From Bog-473 sp963753115 (lineage in GTDB: Bacteria; Actinomycetota; Acidimicrobiia; Acidimicrobiales; RAAP-2): DNA of 64,000 nt. The DNA is taken from positions 17,121 to 81,120 of the forward strand of contig CAVWBB010000009.1 of NCBI GenBank assembly GCA_963753115.1. The letters run 5' to 3'. The position numbers were made by a program, and so were the translations under genes. Each line of letters opens with the position of its first letter. Within the stretch, counting starts at the first letter, position 1. Below are positions 50,192-58,444 of this stretch, piece after piece. The notes beneath the pieces were generated by a model. It saw nothing but the letters and a program-made list of their open reading frames with translations, was not told the origin of the DNA and searched no databases.

Positions 50192-51196
50192 TCAGGCCAC
50201 GAGCACGGCGGCACCGTTGACCCGGTCCTCGCGCAGGTCCCGTAGCGCCTCGTCGGCGCGCGCCATCGGGTAGGGCACCGCAGAGACACGCAGGCCGATC
50301 CGGGCCGCCTCGGCCAGGAACTCCTCCCCGTCACGCCTGGTGTTTGCGGTCACGCTCTGCAGCGTCCGCTCCTCGAAGAGGTGCCGCTGGTAGTCGAGGG
50401 CAGGGATATCGCTGAGGTGGATGCCGGCGATGGCCAGGGTGCCCCCGCGGTCCAGGGCCGCCAGCGCGGGCGGCACGAGGGTGCCCACCGGCGCGAAGAG
50501 GATGGCCGAGTCCAGGGGCTCGGGCGGCGCGGCCGCGGCGTCCCCGGCGCTGGCGGCGCCGAGCTCGAGGGCCAGCTGCTGTGCTTCGCGGGAGCGGGTC
50601 ATGACATGGACGCGGGCACCCCAGGACATGGCCACCTGGGCCGTGAGGTGGGCGGAACCACCGAACCCGTAAATGCCGAGCCGGCCTCCGTCGGGCAGGT
50701 TGGCCCGCCGCAGGGCGCGGTAGCCGATGATCCCGGCGCACAGCAGGGGCGCCACTTCCACGTCGTCGAAACCTTCGGGCAGCGCGTAGGCGTAGGCCTC
50801 GTCGACCACGGCGTAGGGCGCATACCCGCCATCGAGGTCCCAACCGGTGAAGCGCGGGTCGAGGCACAGGTTCTCGCGTCCCGAGAGGCAGAAACGACAG
50901 GTCCCACAGGTGTGGGCCAGCCAGGGGACTCCGATGCGGTCACCCTCACGCCACCGCGTGCTGCCGGCGCCCAACCGGTCGACCACGCCGACGACCTCGT
51001 GCCCCGGCGTCATCCGCGGGTGGTGCGGCGCGAGGTCGCCCTCGGTCAGGTGGAGGTCGGTGCGGCAGACACCGCAGGCGCGGACGCGCACCCGCACCTC
51101 GCCTGGCCCCGGCTCGGGGACGGGCTTGTCGACGAGTACGAGCGGATGGGTGTCGCGGTGCACTGGTCCGGGCCGTTCAACCACCCATGCCTGCAT
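50192..51196 (-). CDS. Zinc-dependent alcohol dehydrogenase
   Basis: This 334-residue medium-chain dehydrogenase has a catalytic zinc site from RACGVCRTDLH, TPGHEVVG with the glutamate-histidine pair, and a late Cys (LLCAGIIGYRAL). The structural zinc is bound by the four cysteines in CGTCRFCLSGRENLC. The Rossmann loop GIYGFGGSAHLTAQVAM binds NAD(P). It resembles AdhP/AdhA-type actinobacterial alcohol dehydrogenases. ATG 51196 fits the family N terminus (MQAWVVERPGP). It is divergent from the HDAC-like gene by 121 bp. Confidence 0.93.
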   Translation of the reverse strand: MQAWVVERPGPVHRDTHPLVLVDKPVPEPGPGEVRVRVRACGVCRTDLHLTEGDLAPHHPRMTPGHEVVGVVDRLGAGSTRWREGDRIGVPWLAHTCGTCRFCLSGRENLCLDPRFTGWDLDGGYAPYAVVDEAYAYALPEGFDDVEVAPLLCAGIIGYRALRRANLPDGGRLGIYGFGGSAHLTAQVAMSWGARVHVMTRSREAQQLALELGAASAGDAAAAPPEPLDSAILFAPVGTLVPPALAALDRGGTLAIAGIHLSDIPALDYQRHLFEERTLQSVTANTRRDGEEFLAEAARIGLRVSAVPYPMARADEALRDLREDRVNGAAVLVA

Positions 51197-51317
51197 GACG
51201 TCCTCGATGCTGGCCAGCGTAGAGGCTCCCGTACGATGCAGCTGAACAAGGAGAGCGCATGCGTGCCATGTCATCGGGTTCGCCCGTTCCCGGGCGCGAG
51301 GTTCGAACGGTGCTGAC

Positions 51318-52358
51318 ATGACGACGCTCGTCCTCGCCGGCCCCTCCGGGCTCGCCGAGCACGACGGTGGACCCCGCCACCCCGAGCGACCCTCGCGCCT
51401 CGTCGCCGTCATGGAGGGGGTCCGCGCGCTCGCCTCGGACCACGAGGTGGTGGTGCCCGCATTCGGCGAGGCGTCGTTGGAGGAGCTGGCGCGGGTCCAT
51501 GACCCCGACTACCTCGCCGGGTTGGCGACGTTCTGCGCGGAGGGTGGCGGGAACATTGACGCAGACACCTACGCGCGACCGGATTCGTGGACCGCAGCAC
51601 GCCACGCCGCCGGCGCAGGTCTGGCCGCGTTGGGAGAGCTCGAACAGCGAGGGGAGGGCGTGGCCTTCGTTCCGGTGCGCCCGCCGGGCCACCACGCCAC
51701 CGTGGACCGGGCCATGGGGTTCTGCCTCGTGAACAACGTGGCTGTCGCCGCGGCCTCGCGCACGGCGCTCGGGGAACGAGTGCTCATCGTCGATTGGGAC
51801 GTGCATCACGGGAACGGCACCCAGGACATCTTCTGGAACGATCCCGACGTGCTCTACCTCTCGACGCACCAGCACCCCCTCTATCCCGGAACGGGCCGTC
51901 CGGACGAGGTGGGTGGTCCCGCCGCGCCCGGTCTCACGGTCAACTTCCCCCTCCCCCCGGGGGCGACCGGTGATGTCCTTCGGGCCGCGATCGGCGGCGA
52001 GGCGCGGGCGACCATTGAGGACTTCGCTCCGGACTGGGTCCTCGTCTCCTGTGGGTTCGACGCGCACAGGGACGATCCGCTCAGCGATCTGGGCCTCTCG
52101 AGCGGGGATTTCGCCGAGCTCGCGTGCGTCGTGCGTGAGTTCGCGCCTCGCCCCGGCCGGCTCGCCCTGTTTCTCGAGGGCGGGTATCAGGCTTCTGCGC
52201 TGGCGTCATCGGTCGAGGCGACGCTCGGGGCCCTTCTCGGTGGGCAGGGCCACGCATCGGAGCCGACGGCGGGCGGCCCGGGTCTCACCCAGCTGCGGGC
52301 CGACCGTGCACTGCGGGCACGCGCCATTGAGGGGATCCAGGCGCAATCCGACAGCTGA
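51318..52358 (+). CDS. Histone deacetylase-like (AcuC/HDAC superfamily) amidohydrolase
   Basis: This 346-residue Zn-dependent deacetylase has the catalytic His pair in RPPGHHA and the zinc ligands in DWDVHHGNGTQ. The third ligand is in SCGFDAHRDDP, and the late loop FLEGGYQ supplies the catalytic Tyr. These match class II-type bacterial enzymes that remove acetyl groups from acetoin-pathway proteins, polyamines or lysines. The N-terminal HPERPSRL motif is intact. ATG 51318 directly precedes the domain. The acetylated substrate is unknown; the GNAT-AAA protein at 16472 is far away and not evidently linked. Confidence 0.93.
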   Translation: MTTLVLAGPSGLAEHDGGPRHPERPSRLVAVMEGVRALASDHEVVVPAFGEASLEELARVHDPDYLAGLATFCAEGGGNIDADTYARPDSWTAARHAAGAGLAALGELEQRGEGVAFVPVRPPGHHATVDRAMGFCLVNNVAVAAASRTALGERVLIVDWDVHHGNGTQDIFWNDPDVLYLSTHQHPLYPGTGRPDEVGGPAAPGLTVNFPLPPGATGDVLRAAIGGEARATIEDFAPDWVLVSCGFDAHRDDPLSDLGLSSGDFAELACVVREFAPRPGRLALFLEGGYQASALASSVEATLGALLGGQGHASEPTAGGPGLTQLRADRALRARAIEGIQAQSDS

Positions 52359-52396
52359 ACCGGGCGCCGTGCGCCGCTGGGTGATCCGGGCGGCGC

Positions 52397-52843
52397 CTAG
52401 CCGTGAGCCCGGTGGATGAGCACAGGACAATGCGCGTTGGTGGCGCAGTACTCGCTGACCGAGCCGATCAGCATGCCGACGAACTCGCCGTGGCCGCGGC
52501 TCCCGACGACGAGCAGGTCCGCGTCCTTCGACGCCTCGACGAGGATCGGCGCCGGGTGGCCGTTGATCAGCCGAGGTTCGACGCGCAGACCCGGATGCTC
52601 AGAGAGCACGTCGGCGACCGCGCTGTCGAGCACTTTCTGGATGTCCGACTCGGGATCGAAGTCGGTCGGGACCGGGACGGCCCAGCCGTAGCTCGTCGGC
52701 CACTCCCACGTCATCACGATCTCGAGGGTGCTTCCGGTGAGGACGGCCTGCCGGGCCGCCCACGACAGGGCACGTTGCGAGGCGGCCGAGCCGTCGTGGC
52801 CGACGACGATCTTGCCCCTGTCCGGTGTCGGTTCCGCGGTCAT
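52397..52843 (-). CDS. Universal stress protein (UspA family)
   Basis: This 148-residue single-domain USP starts with IVVGHDGSAASQRALSWAAR and has the ATP-binding signature G-x2-G-x9-G-S as VVGSRGHGEFVGMLIGSVSEY near the C terminus. An ATP-binding, dimeric, cytoplasmic protein is expected. Actinobacterial members are often induced by hypoxia or stationary phase. It is convergent with the HDAC gene; the 248 bp upstream contain no convincing gene. Confidence 0.93.
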   Translation of the reverse strand: MTAEPTPDRGKIVVGHDGSAASQRALSWAARQAVLTGSTLEIVMTWEWPTSYGWAVPVPTDFDPESDIQKVLDSAVADVLSEHPGLRVEPRLINGHPAPILVEASKDADLLVVGSRGHGEFVGMLIGSVSEYCATNAHCPVLIHRAHG

Positions 52844-53091
52844 TGCTCTGCACCCTCCAAGTCGGGGATCGGGTGTGCCGGTGGTCCGTCTCGAAGATCA
52901 GTCGCTGCGTCGACCGAGGCTGCAAGTGCGGGACCGCACTGCCGCGAGCTTAGCGAGGCGCCCCGCGACGCATCCCGGTCACGGACCGGCTGCGAGCACG
53001 AATCGCCTGAGCTTGACCGGAACCACAGGTCGCCCCGGACCGGTGTGCTCGCCCTGTTCGAAGCTGGACGGGACATCGACGTCGTGCCGGC

Positions 53092-53442
53092 TCAGGGCCG
53101 GCGCGGTGCAGGCTCGGGTGCGTCGTCGGAAGCCGACAGCGGAACCCCGAGCTCGCGGAGTTCCCGCTCCAGCCTCGCCCGCTCAAGTCGCGGCTGCTCG
53201 AAGCGTTCCAGGTCCGTCTCGACGCCCATGACCGCGGCGAGCTGGAGCAGGGCAAGGTCGTAGGCGATCTCGCGGGCGAGCACCACCGAAACCGCGTCAG
53301 GGTCGGTACCGAGCGGCATGTCCTCCGCGAGGTCCCCGCGACAGCGGCGCACCGCATGGAGTGCGCTGCGCCTGCTCGGAAGCACCATGACCGGTGCGCG
53401 CTCTCCCACCGCGGCATGGAGAAGGTGTGTGTACATCGACAT
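53092..53442 (-). CDS. Uncharacterised 116-residue soluble protein
   Basis: No family is recognised. The protein begins MSMYTHLLHAAVGER and has a helical core (AVSVVLAREIAYDLALLQLAAVMG). It ends in a charged helix (LERFEQPRLERARLERELRELG) and a Pro/Ala tail. Support for coding comes from the strong AGGAGG site upstream of ATG 53442 and from the amphipathic pattern. It could be a small regulatory or scaffold protein. It is followed by 248 bp without a recognisable gene. Confidence 0.65.
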   Translation of the reverse strand: MSMYTHLLHAAVGERAPVMVLPSRRSALHAVRRCRGDLAEDMPLGTDPDAVSVVLAREIAYDLALLQLAAVMGVETDLERFEQPRLERARLERELRELGVPLSASDDAPEPAPRRP

Positions 53443-53794
53443 CGCGCTTCACCCTCCTCATGGACCCATCCCTGCCTTGTGATTCTCCGGGCGACCCAAC
53501 CGTTTGGCTTGCCGCCCAGCATGTGCCGGCGTGGTCGTCCGCGGCAGGGTAGGAGGTCCCAAGGCGGCGGATTTCGTGTCCGCGGGGAGACAACTCCGGA
53601 ATTGGAAAATGGCGACCGAGGGGGGTGGCCGCCATTCTCCAAGCACCGTTGTCTGGGAAGAGGAAGGTGTCCCAATCATTGTGGTTGGGCACCCCCTGTG
53701 CGGGTAGAGCCGAAAGTCATGGATTGACCCCGGCTGCCCCGCGGGGAAATCGAACGCCGTGGTCAGGCGCTTGGCGAGGTGCCAGAGTGGGTGC
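53443..53794. other. 352-bp gene-free region with one long hairpin
   Basis: No frame here has convincing coding character, and GC content drops visibly. The one structure is a hairpin at 53666-53693: GGTG-T-CCCAA pairs with TTGGG-CACC around a nine-base loop, giving nine pairs with a single bulged T. It lies about 100 bp upstream of the CoA-transferase start, on either strand possibly a leader structure or promoter element. No riboswitch family was recognised. Confidence 0.45.
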
Positions 53795-55096
53795 ATGGCG
53801 ACCCTCCGCAGCATGGAAGAGGCCGTGGCGATGATCCGGCCGGTCGATCAAATCGGCTTCGGGCTCGGCCCGGCGATCCCCGACGGCCTGATGACCGCCC
53901 TCGGAACCCGCGACGACTGGGAGGACCTGCAGGTCGGGGGGGCGCTGTGCCTCAACCTCTACGACGTCTTCACCAAGCCCGGGGTGAGCTACCGCTGTGG
54001 ATTCTTCGGGCCGGCCGAGCGTCTCCACCACTCCATGGGTCACCGGGTGGAACTGGTGCCGGGGGGCTTCCGCCAGATGGCGCCGATCATGGCCCGGTTC
54101 GCCCCCCGCGTCATGGTGGCGCAGGCGGCGCCGCCCGACGAAGGCGGAAAGGTGAGCCTCGCACTGCACCTGGGCGGCACCCGCGACGAGCTCCTCCGAG
54201 CCGGGCGTGATCCCGATCGGGTGCTGATGGTGGAGGTCAATCCGCACCTGCCCCGCACGGCGAGCCTGCCGCCCGTGTACGACAACACCATCCCGCTCGA
54301 CGCCATCGACGTGCTGGTGGAATCCGACGGCGAACCGTTCGCCCTCGTCGACCCGCCCAGCGACGAGGTTGACGCGGCCATAGCGGGCCACGCGCTCTCC
54401 TACGTGCGCGAGGGATCCACCTTGCAGACGGGGATCGGCGCCATCCCCAACATCGTGGCGGCTGAGCTGGCGCGCGGGTCCCTGAGCGGTTTCGGCATCC
54501 ATTCGGAGATGTTCACCACCGGCCTGATGCGGCTGCACCAGGCCGGAAAGGTGACCAACGACGCCAAAGGCATTTTCGACGGGGCGTCGGTGACGACGTT
54601 CGCCCTGGGTGTTGCCGAGCTCTATCGATGGCTCGACGGCAACGAGGACGTCGCGTTCCTCCCGGTCGAGACGGTCAACGACCCGACGGTCATCTCCAAG
54701 AACGCCAACCTCGTCTCCATCAACGGCGCCCTCTCGGTGGACCTCTACGGCCAGGTGATGGCCGACAGCATCGACGGGAGGCAGATCTCGGGAGTCGGCG
54801 GCCACGAGGACTTCGTGGCCGGAGCCGAACTGCACGTCGATGCGCACTCGCTCATCTGCCTGCGCGCGACGGCCGAACGCAACGGCGAGGTGGTGTCCCG
54901 CATCGTCGGCACCTCCCCGCAGGGCGCGGTGGTCTCCACGCCGCGGCATCACACCGGCGTTGTCATCACCGAGTACGGCGCGGCGGAGCTCACCGGCCTC
55001 ACAGTGCGTGAGCGGGCGCATCTGCTCGTCGATATCGCCCACCCGGACTTCCGCCCGGAGCTGCGCAAGGCGGCCGACGGGCTCGACCGGACCTGA
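53795..55096 (+). CDS. Acetyl-CoA hydrolase/transferase family protein (4-hydroxybutyrate CoA-transferase-like)
   Basis: This 433-residue protein belongs to the CoA-transferase family I/Cat1 branch. Landmarks are LQTGIGAIPNIVAAEL and FGIHSEMFTTGLM, whose Glu is the probable catalytic residue that forms the CoA thioester. QISGVGGHEDF and the C-terminal EYGAAELTGLTVRERAHLL, typical of acetyl-CoA hydrolase C domains, follow. It should exchange CoA between acetyl-CoA and a short-chain or hydroxy acid. ATG 53795 was chosen by similarity; the ribosome site is weak. It ends 3 bp from the convergent esterase gene. Confidence 0.9.
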   Translation: MATLRSMEEAVAMIRPVDQIGFGLGPAIPDGLMTALGTRDDWEDLQVGGALCLNLYDVFTKPGVSYRCGFFGPAERLHHSMGHRVELVPGGFRQMAPIMARFAPRVMVAQAAPPDEGGKVSLALHLGGTRDELLRAGRDPDRVLMVEVNPHLPRTASLPPVYDNTIPLDAIDVLVESDGEPFALVDPPSDEVDAAIAGHALSYVREGSTLQTGIGAIPNIVAAELARGSLSGFGIHSEMFTTGLMRLHQAGKVTNDAKGIFDGASVTTFALGVAELYRWLDGNEDVAFLPVETVNDPTVISKNANLVSINGALSVDLYGQVMADSIDGRQISGVGGHEDFVAGAELHVDAHSLICLRATAERNGEVVSRIVGTSPQGAVVSTPRHHTGVVITEYGAAELTGLTVRERAHLLVDIAHPDFRPELRKAADGLDRT

Positions 55097-55099
55097 AGG

Positions 55100-56194
55100 T
55101 CAGTGCGGCAGGCCGAGGGCGCGTGAAAGGTCGGCAGCGCCGAGCAGCGGCGCGTTGGCGATGACTCGCTTGATGAACTCGTGCACGTGCCGAGAGACCT
55201 CGCGGCTGTCGTCGGCCCACGGCATCAGGATCTGGAACACGTGGAACATCCCCTCGAACTCGTGCGCGTCGGTGGGGACCCTGGCGGCACGCAAACGCTC
55301 GACGTAGCGACGTATCGGGTCGCGGAACATCTCGTCGCCGCCCCAGGTCACGAAAGTCGGCGGGAAGCCGCGGAGATCAGCGCTCAGGGGTGAGACCGGG
55401 CTGCTGGTGACATCGAAGCCGTGGAGGTACGCGGCGGTGGGAATGTTCCACGGCAGGATGTCGTGATCGGCATTGTCCGTCACGGAGTCCTCGTCGAGGC
55501 GAAGGTCGACTTCGGGGGAGAAGAGCAACAGCCCTGCGGGACAGACGCTGCGATCGGCGTATTCGAGCAGGACCGTGTTCGCCAGCCCCCCGCCGCCCGA
55601 GTCGCCGGCCAGAAAGATCCGGGCGGCGGGGATACCCCGGCCGATCAGGTCCTTGTAGATGGCGGACGCGTCCTCTGCGCCGGCGGGGTAGGGGAACTCG
55701 GGCGCGAGGCGATAGTCGGCCACGAACACCGCACACCCGGTCTCACGGCACACGCGCGCGGTGAAGAAGGCGTACATCGTCGGCGAGGTGCCGATGTAAC
55801 CCCCTCCGTGGAGGTAGAGGACGACGCCGACGGGCGTCTGATTGCGCGGCACGTACAGGATCCCGGGAACGCCGCCGAACTCGGCTGGACGACCCTCGAC
55901 GTCGAGTGACCGGACGATCGGAGGCATGATCCGTTTGCAGATGTCGTCGAGCACGAGCTCGAGTGAGCGGAACTCAGGGATGCGCAGCGACGAGGCGTAG
56001 CCCATGAAGGCGCGGATGACTTCGCGCGTCACTGTGATGCCGAGATTGGAGAGCGGAGAGGAATCGCCCGCAAAGGGCCGCCGGAACGGCACCCGCGCCA
56101 GGGCGGTGGCGAAGTGACCCGCCAAGAGCGACACATCGAGGGCCACGATGGGCGCTGGTGCCGTTTGCACTTCAGGTCGATTGCCCATGGCCAT
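55100..56194 (-). CDS. Alpha/beta hydrolase, hormone-sensitive-lipase family esterase
   Basis: This 364-residue esterase has the HSL oxyanion motif LYLHGGGYIGTS and the nucleophile elbow AGDSGGGGLAN (GDSGGG). The acid is in WGGDEMFRDP and the His in EFEGMFHVFQ. N-terminal residues about 25-70 form the cap. It probably hydrolyses short acyl esters in the cytoplasm. ATG 56194 or 56188 are both plausible. It is divergent from the cobalamin riboswitch operon; the promoter must lie in 56195-56370. Confidence 0.9.
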   Translation of the reverse strand: MAMGNRPEVQTAPAPIVALDVSLLAGHFATALARVPFRRPFAGDSSPLSNLGITVTREVIRAFMGYASSLRIPEFRSLELVLDDICKRIMPPIVRSLDVEGRPAEFGGVPGILYVPRNQTPVGVVLYLHGGGYIGTSPTMYAFFTARVCRETGCAVFVADYRLAPEFPYPAGAEDASAIYKDLIGRGIPAARIFLAGDSGGGGLANTVLLEYADRSVCPAGLLLFSPEVDLRLDEDSVTDNADHDILPWNIPTAAYLHGFDVTSSPVSPLSADLRGFPPTFVTWGGDEMFRDPIRRYVERLRAARVPTDAHEFEGMFHVFQILMPWADDSREVSRHVHEFIKRVIANAPLLGAADLSRALGLPH

Positions 56195-56371
56195 GTGCGT
56201 CACGCTCCCGCGGCTCGACTCTCCAATTCGACGCGCCCACCGCGGCTGCGCCGAAGCGGACCTACGATCCCACACCTCGACGCCTGTCCATGACGCCCGA
56301 GACGCTGGCGGGCGGCCCTGTTGCGGACTTCCTACTCATTGCACGCCAGCTCGAGGGGGTTGTCCCGAAGG

Positions 56372-56545
56372 TCGGCCGTGGTACCGTACGGCCGCAACCC
56401 AGTTGCAAAGGCTGTACTGCCCCTGAGGGGAAGCCGGTGAGAGTCCGGCGCTGGTCCGCAACCGTGAATGGTGCGCCGAGGAGGCGACATCATGAGCCGG
56501 GATACCTCGAGGTCAGAAGAGTTCCCACCGTCGAGACACAAGGAC
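56372..56545 (+). promoter_or_regulatory. Cobalamin (adenosylcobalamin-type) riboswitch
   Basis: The leader of the 56608 gene contains the conserved core GAAGCCGGTGAGAGTCCGGC (about 56430-56449) and GCTGGTCCGCAACCGTGA. It ends with the B12 box AGCCGGGATACCT (56495-56507), followed by TCGAGGTC pairing. Order and spacing match the cobalamin aptamer. Boundaries are approximate. Such elements switch off uptake or synthesis genes when B12 is plentiful. The downstream operon is therefore predicted to be induced by B12 limitation. Confidence 0.88.
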
Positions 56546-56559
56546 AGGGGCTCGGTCAG

Positions 56560-56599
56560 ACCCCGTGCTGCGGGGTTTCCCGGGTCGAGGTCCGGGAAG
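56560..56599 (+). terminator. Expression-platform hairpins after the riboswitch
   Basis: ACCCCG-TGCTG-CGGGGT (56560-56576) is followed by TT. Next comes CCCGG...CCGGG (about 56579-56596) just before the GTG start. The first resembles a short terminator and the second could mask the ribosome site, as expected for a B12 switch. Pairing is by eye only. Confidence 0.5.
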
Positions 56600-56607
56600 C
56601 GAGAAAC

Positions 56608-58443
56608 GTGCACATCCTCCGCCGCACCCTGATGGGTGCGTCTGCTGTCGGCCTGGCCACGTTGCTGAGTGCCGCCACCATGACGACCTTGCCGGCGCCC
56701 GCAGGCGCATCAACGGTGCAGCCCCAGATCCCGCAGTTCGCGGCCGCGCAGTCGGCCGCCGAGTGGATCGCCGGCCAGCAGGCCGCTGACGGAGGCATCG
56801 GGCCCTCACCCCAACCTCTTGCCAACTTGTCGACCACGGTCAACGGCATTTTGGCGCTGGCCGCCGCCCATGTCGACACCGCCGGAGCGCAGGCAGCCTG
56901 GGCGTACGTCGAAGCCAACGCCGCCACCTACATCGCAAAGGATGGGACCGACGGGCCTTCTCAGCTCGCCGCGCTCATCCTCGATGCGCACGCCCTGGGT
57001 CTCGACCCGACCAACTTCGACGGGACGAACCTCGTGACGCGGCTCCTGGCCACGGAGCAGACCTCCGGGCCCGACGCCGGCCTGTTCGGGACCGAGGCAC
57101 AGTTGAACGACTTCCAAGCCGGGACCTACTTCCAGGGCCTCGTGTTCACCGCGCTCAAGGCCGTGGGCCAGACCGTCAATGCGGCAGCGATCGGCTGGCT
57201 GACCGCCCAGCAGTGCCCGAGTGGGGGCTGGGTGATCCCGAACCAAGCGCTCAATGGAGGATGCACCGAAGATCCCGCGACTGGCGCCGGGCCGGACAAT
57301 CAGACGACTTCACTCGTCGTCCAGGGGCTCGCCGCCCAGGGGGCCCTGACGCCGGCGATCCAAGCGAGCGCGCTGTCGTTCTTCACCACCGGGCAGGACG
57401 CCGACGGTGGGTGGAGCTACAGCTCCAACACCGTCGCCATGCCGCAACAGACGGACTCCCAGTCCACCGCGCTGGTGATCCAGGCGCTCCTCGCCCTCGG
57501 CGTCTCGCCGACGAGTGCCACCTACACCAGCTCCGGGCACTCACCGGTTTCTGCGCTGCTGTCCTTCGTCGTGACCTCCGGGACTGACAAGGGGTCACTT
57601 GGCTACACGGACAATCTGTCGGGCAACATCCTCGCCACGAATCAGGACGTGCTGGTCCTGGCCGGCCTGACCTACGGCTTCGGGCCGACCAACTCGTACT
57701 GGGTCGCCACCGGGGCAGGCGCTGTCCATGCGTACGGGTCTGCCCGTGCCCTCGGCTCCCTGGCTGGGACGCAGCTCAACAAGCCCGTCGTCGGCATGGC
57801 GTCGACGCTCAACGGGCTCGGGTACTGGCTGGTCGCCTCGGACGGCGGCATCTTCAGCTACGGGAACGCAGCGTTCCTCGGTTCGCGTGGCGGCCAACCG
57901 CTCAACAAGCCGATCGTCGGCATGGCGGCAACGCCTGACGGCGGCGGCTACTGGTTGGTGGCCTCCGACGGCGGCATCTTCAGCTACGGGAACGCAGCGT
58001 TCCTCGGTTCGCGCGGCGGCCAACCGCTCAACAAGCCGATCGTCGGCATGGCGGCAACGCCTGACGGCGGCGGCTACTGGTTGGTGGCCTCCGACGGCGG
58101 CATCTTCAGCTACGGGAACGCAGCGTTCCTCGGTTCGCGCGGCGGCCAACCGCTCAACAAGCCGATCGTCGGCATGGCGGCAACGCCTGACGGCGGCGGC
58201 TACTGGTTGGTGGCCTCCGACGGCGGCATCTTCAGCTACGGCGACGCCGTCTTCCAGGGTTCGACCGGGGGGATTGCGTTGAACAAGCCGATCGTCGGCA
58301 TGGCCGGGACCCGTGACGGCGGCGGCTACTGGCTCATTGCCTCCGACGGAGGCATCTTCAACTACGGGGATGCGCAATTCTCGGGATCGGCAGCTTCGCT
58401 CGGCATCAGCGATGCAGTGGGCGGATCGGGCAGCGCCTCGTAG
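56608..58443 (+). CDS. Secreted alpha/alpha-toroid (prenyltransferase/squalene-oxidase-repeat) protein with six 42-residue C-terminal repeats
   Basis: The protein has 611 residues. A signal peptide covers about 1-38 (RRTLMGASAVGLATLLSAAT ... GAS). Residues about 45-350 repeat the toroid pattern: AAEWIAGQQAADGGIG, AIGWLTAQQCPSGGW, FFTTGQDADGGWSYSS, and helices such as NQTTSLVVQGLAAQG and DSQSTALVIQALLALG. This is the fold of squalene cyclase repeats and also of the alpha domain of animal intrinsic factor and transcobalamin. From residue 364, six 42-residue units (YWLVASDGGIFSYG core) form a likely beta-rich repeat. Control by a B12 riboswitch and the ECF operon downstream suggest an extracellular cobalamin-binding or delivery role. 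GTG 56608 fits the signal peptide. Confidence 0.85.
   Translation: MHILRRTLMGASAVGLATLLSAATMTTLPAPAGASTVQPQIPQFAAAQSAAEWIAGQQAADGGIGPSPQPLANLSTTVNGILALAAAHVDTAGAQAAWAYVEANAATYIAKDGTDGPSQLAALILDAHALGLDPTNFDGTNLVTRLLATEQTSGPDAGLFGTEAQLNDFQAGTYFQGLVFTALKAVGQTVNAAAIGWLTAQQCPSGGWVIPNQALNGGCTEDPATGAGPDNQTTSLVVQGLAAQGALTPAIQASALSFFTTGQDADGGWSYSSNTVAMPQQTDSQSTALVIQALLALGVSPTSATYTSSGHSPVSALLSFVVTSGTDKGSLGYTDNLSGNILATNQDVLVLAGLTYGFGPTNSYWVATGAGAVHAYGSARALGSLAGTQLNKPVVGMASTLNGLGYWLVASDGGIFSYGNAAFLGSRGGQPLNKPIVGMAATPDGGGYWLVASDGGIFSYGNAAFLGSRGGQPLNKPIVGMAATPDGGGYWLVASDGGIFSYGNAAFLGSRGGQPLNKPIVGMAATPDGGGYWLVASDGGIFSYGDAVFQGSTGGIALNKPIVGMAGTRDGGGYWLIASDGGIFNYGDAQFSGSAASLGISDAVGGSGSAS
57697..58437 (+). repeat. 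Six 126-bp tandem units encoding 42-residue repeats
   Basis: Units begin at 57697, 57823, 57949, 58075, 58201 and 58327. Units three and four (57949-58200) are identical in DNA, and unit two differs from them by only a few bases. The outer units have diverged. Near-identity at synonymous sites implies recent duplication or gene conversion within the gene. Such tracts can change copy number or collapse in assemblies. Confidence 0.93.
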
Positions 58444-58444
58444 C

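Noticed and set aside
52844..53091. A possible extra gene between the USP gene and the 116-residue protein gene
   Set aside because: No frame shows a ribosome site, consistent third-position bias or recognisable motif.
57697..58437. 126-bp repeats considered as a CRISPR-like array
   Set aside because: The repeats are directly tandem without spacers, stay in frame and encode a protein repeat.
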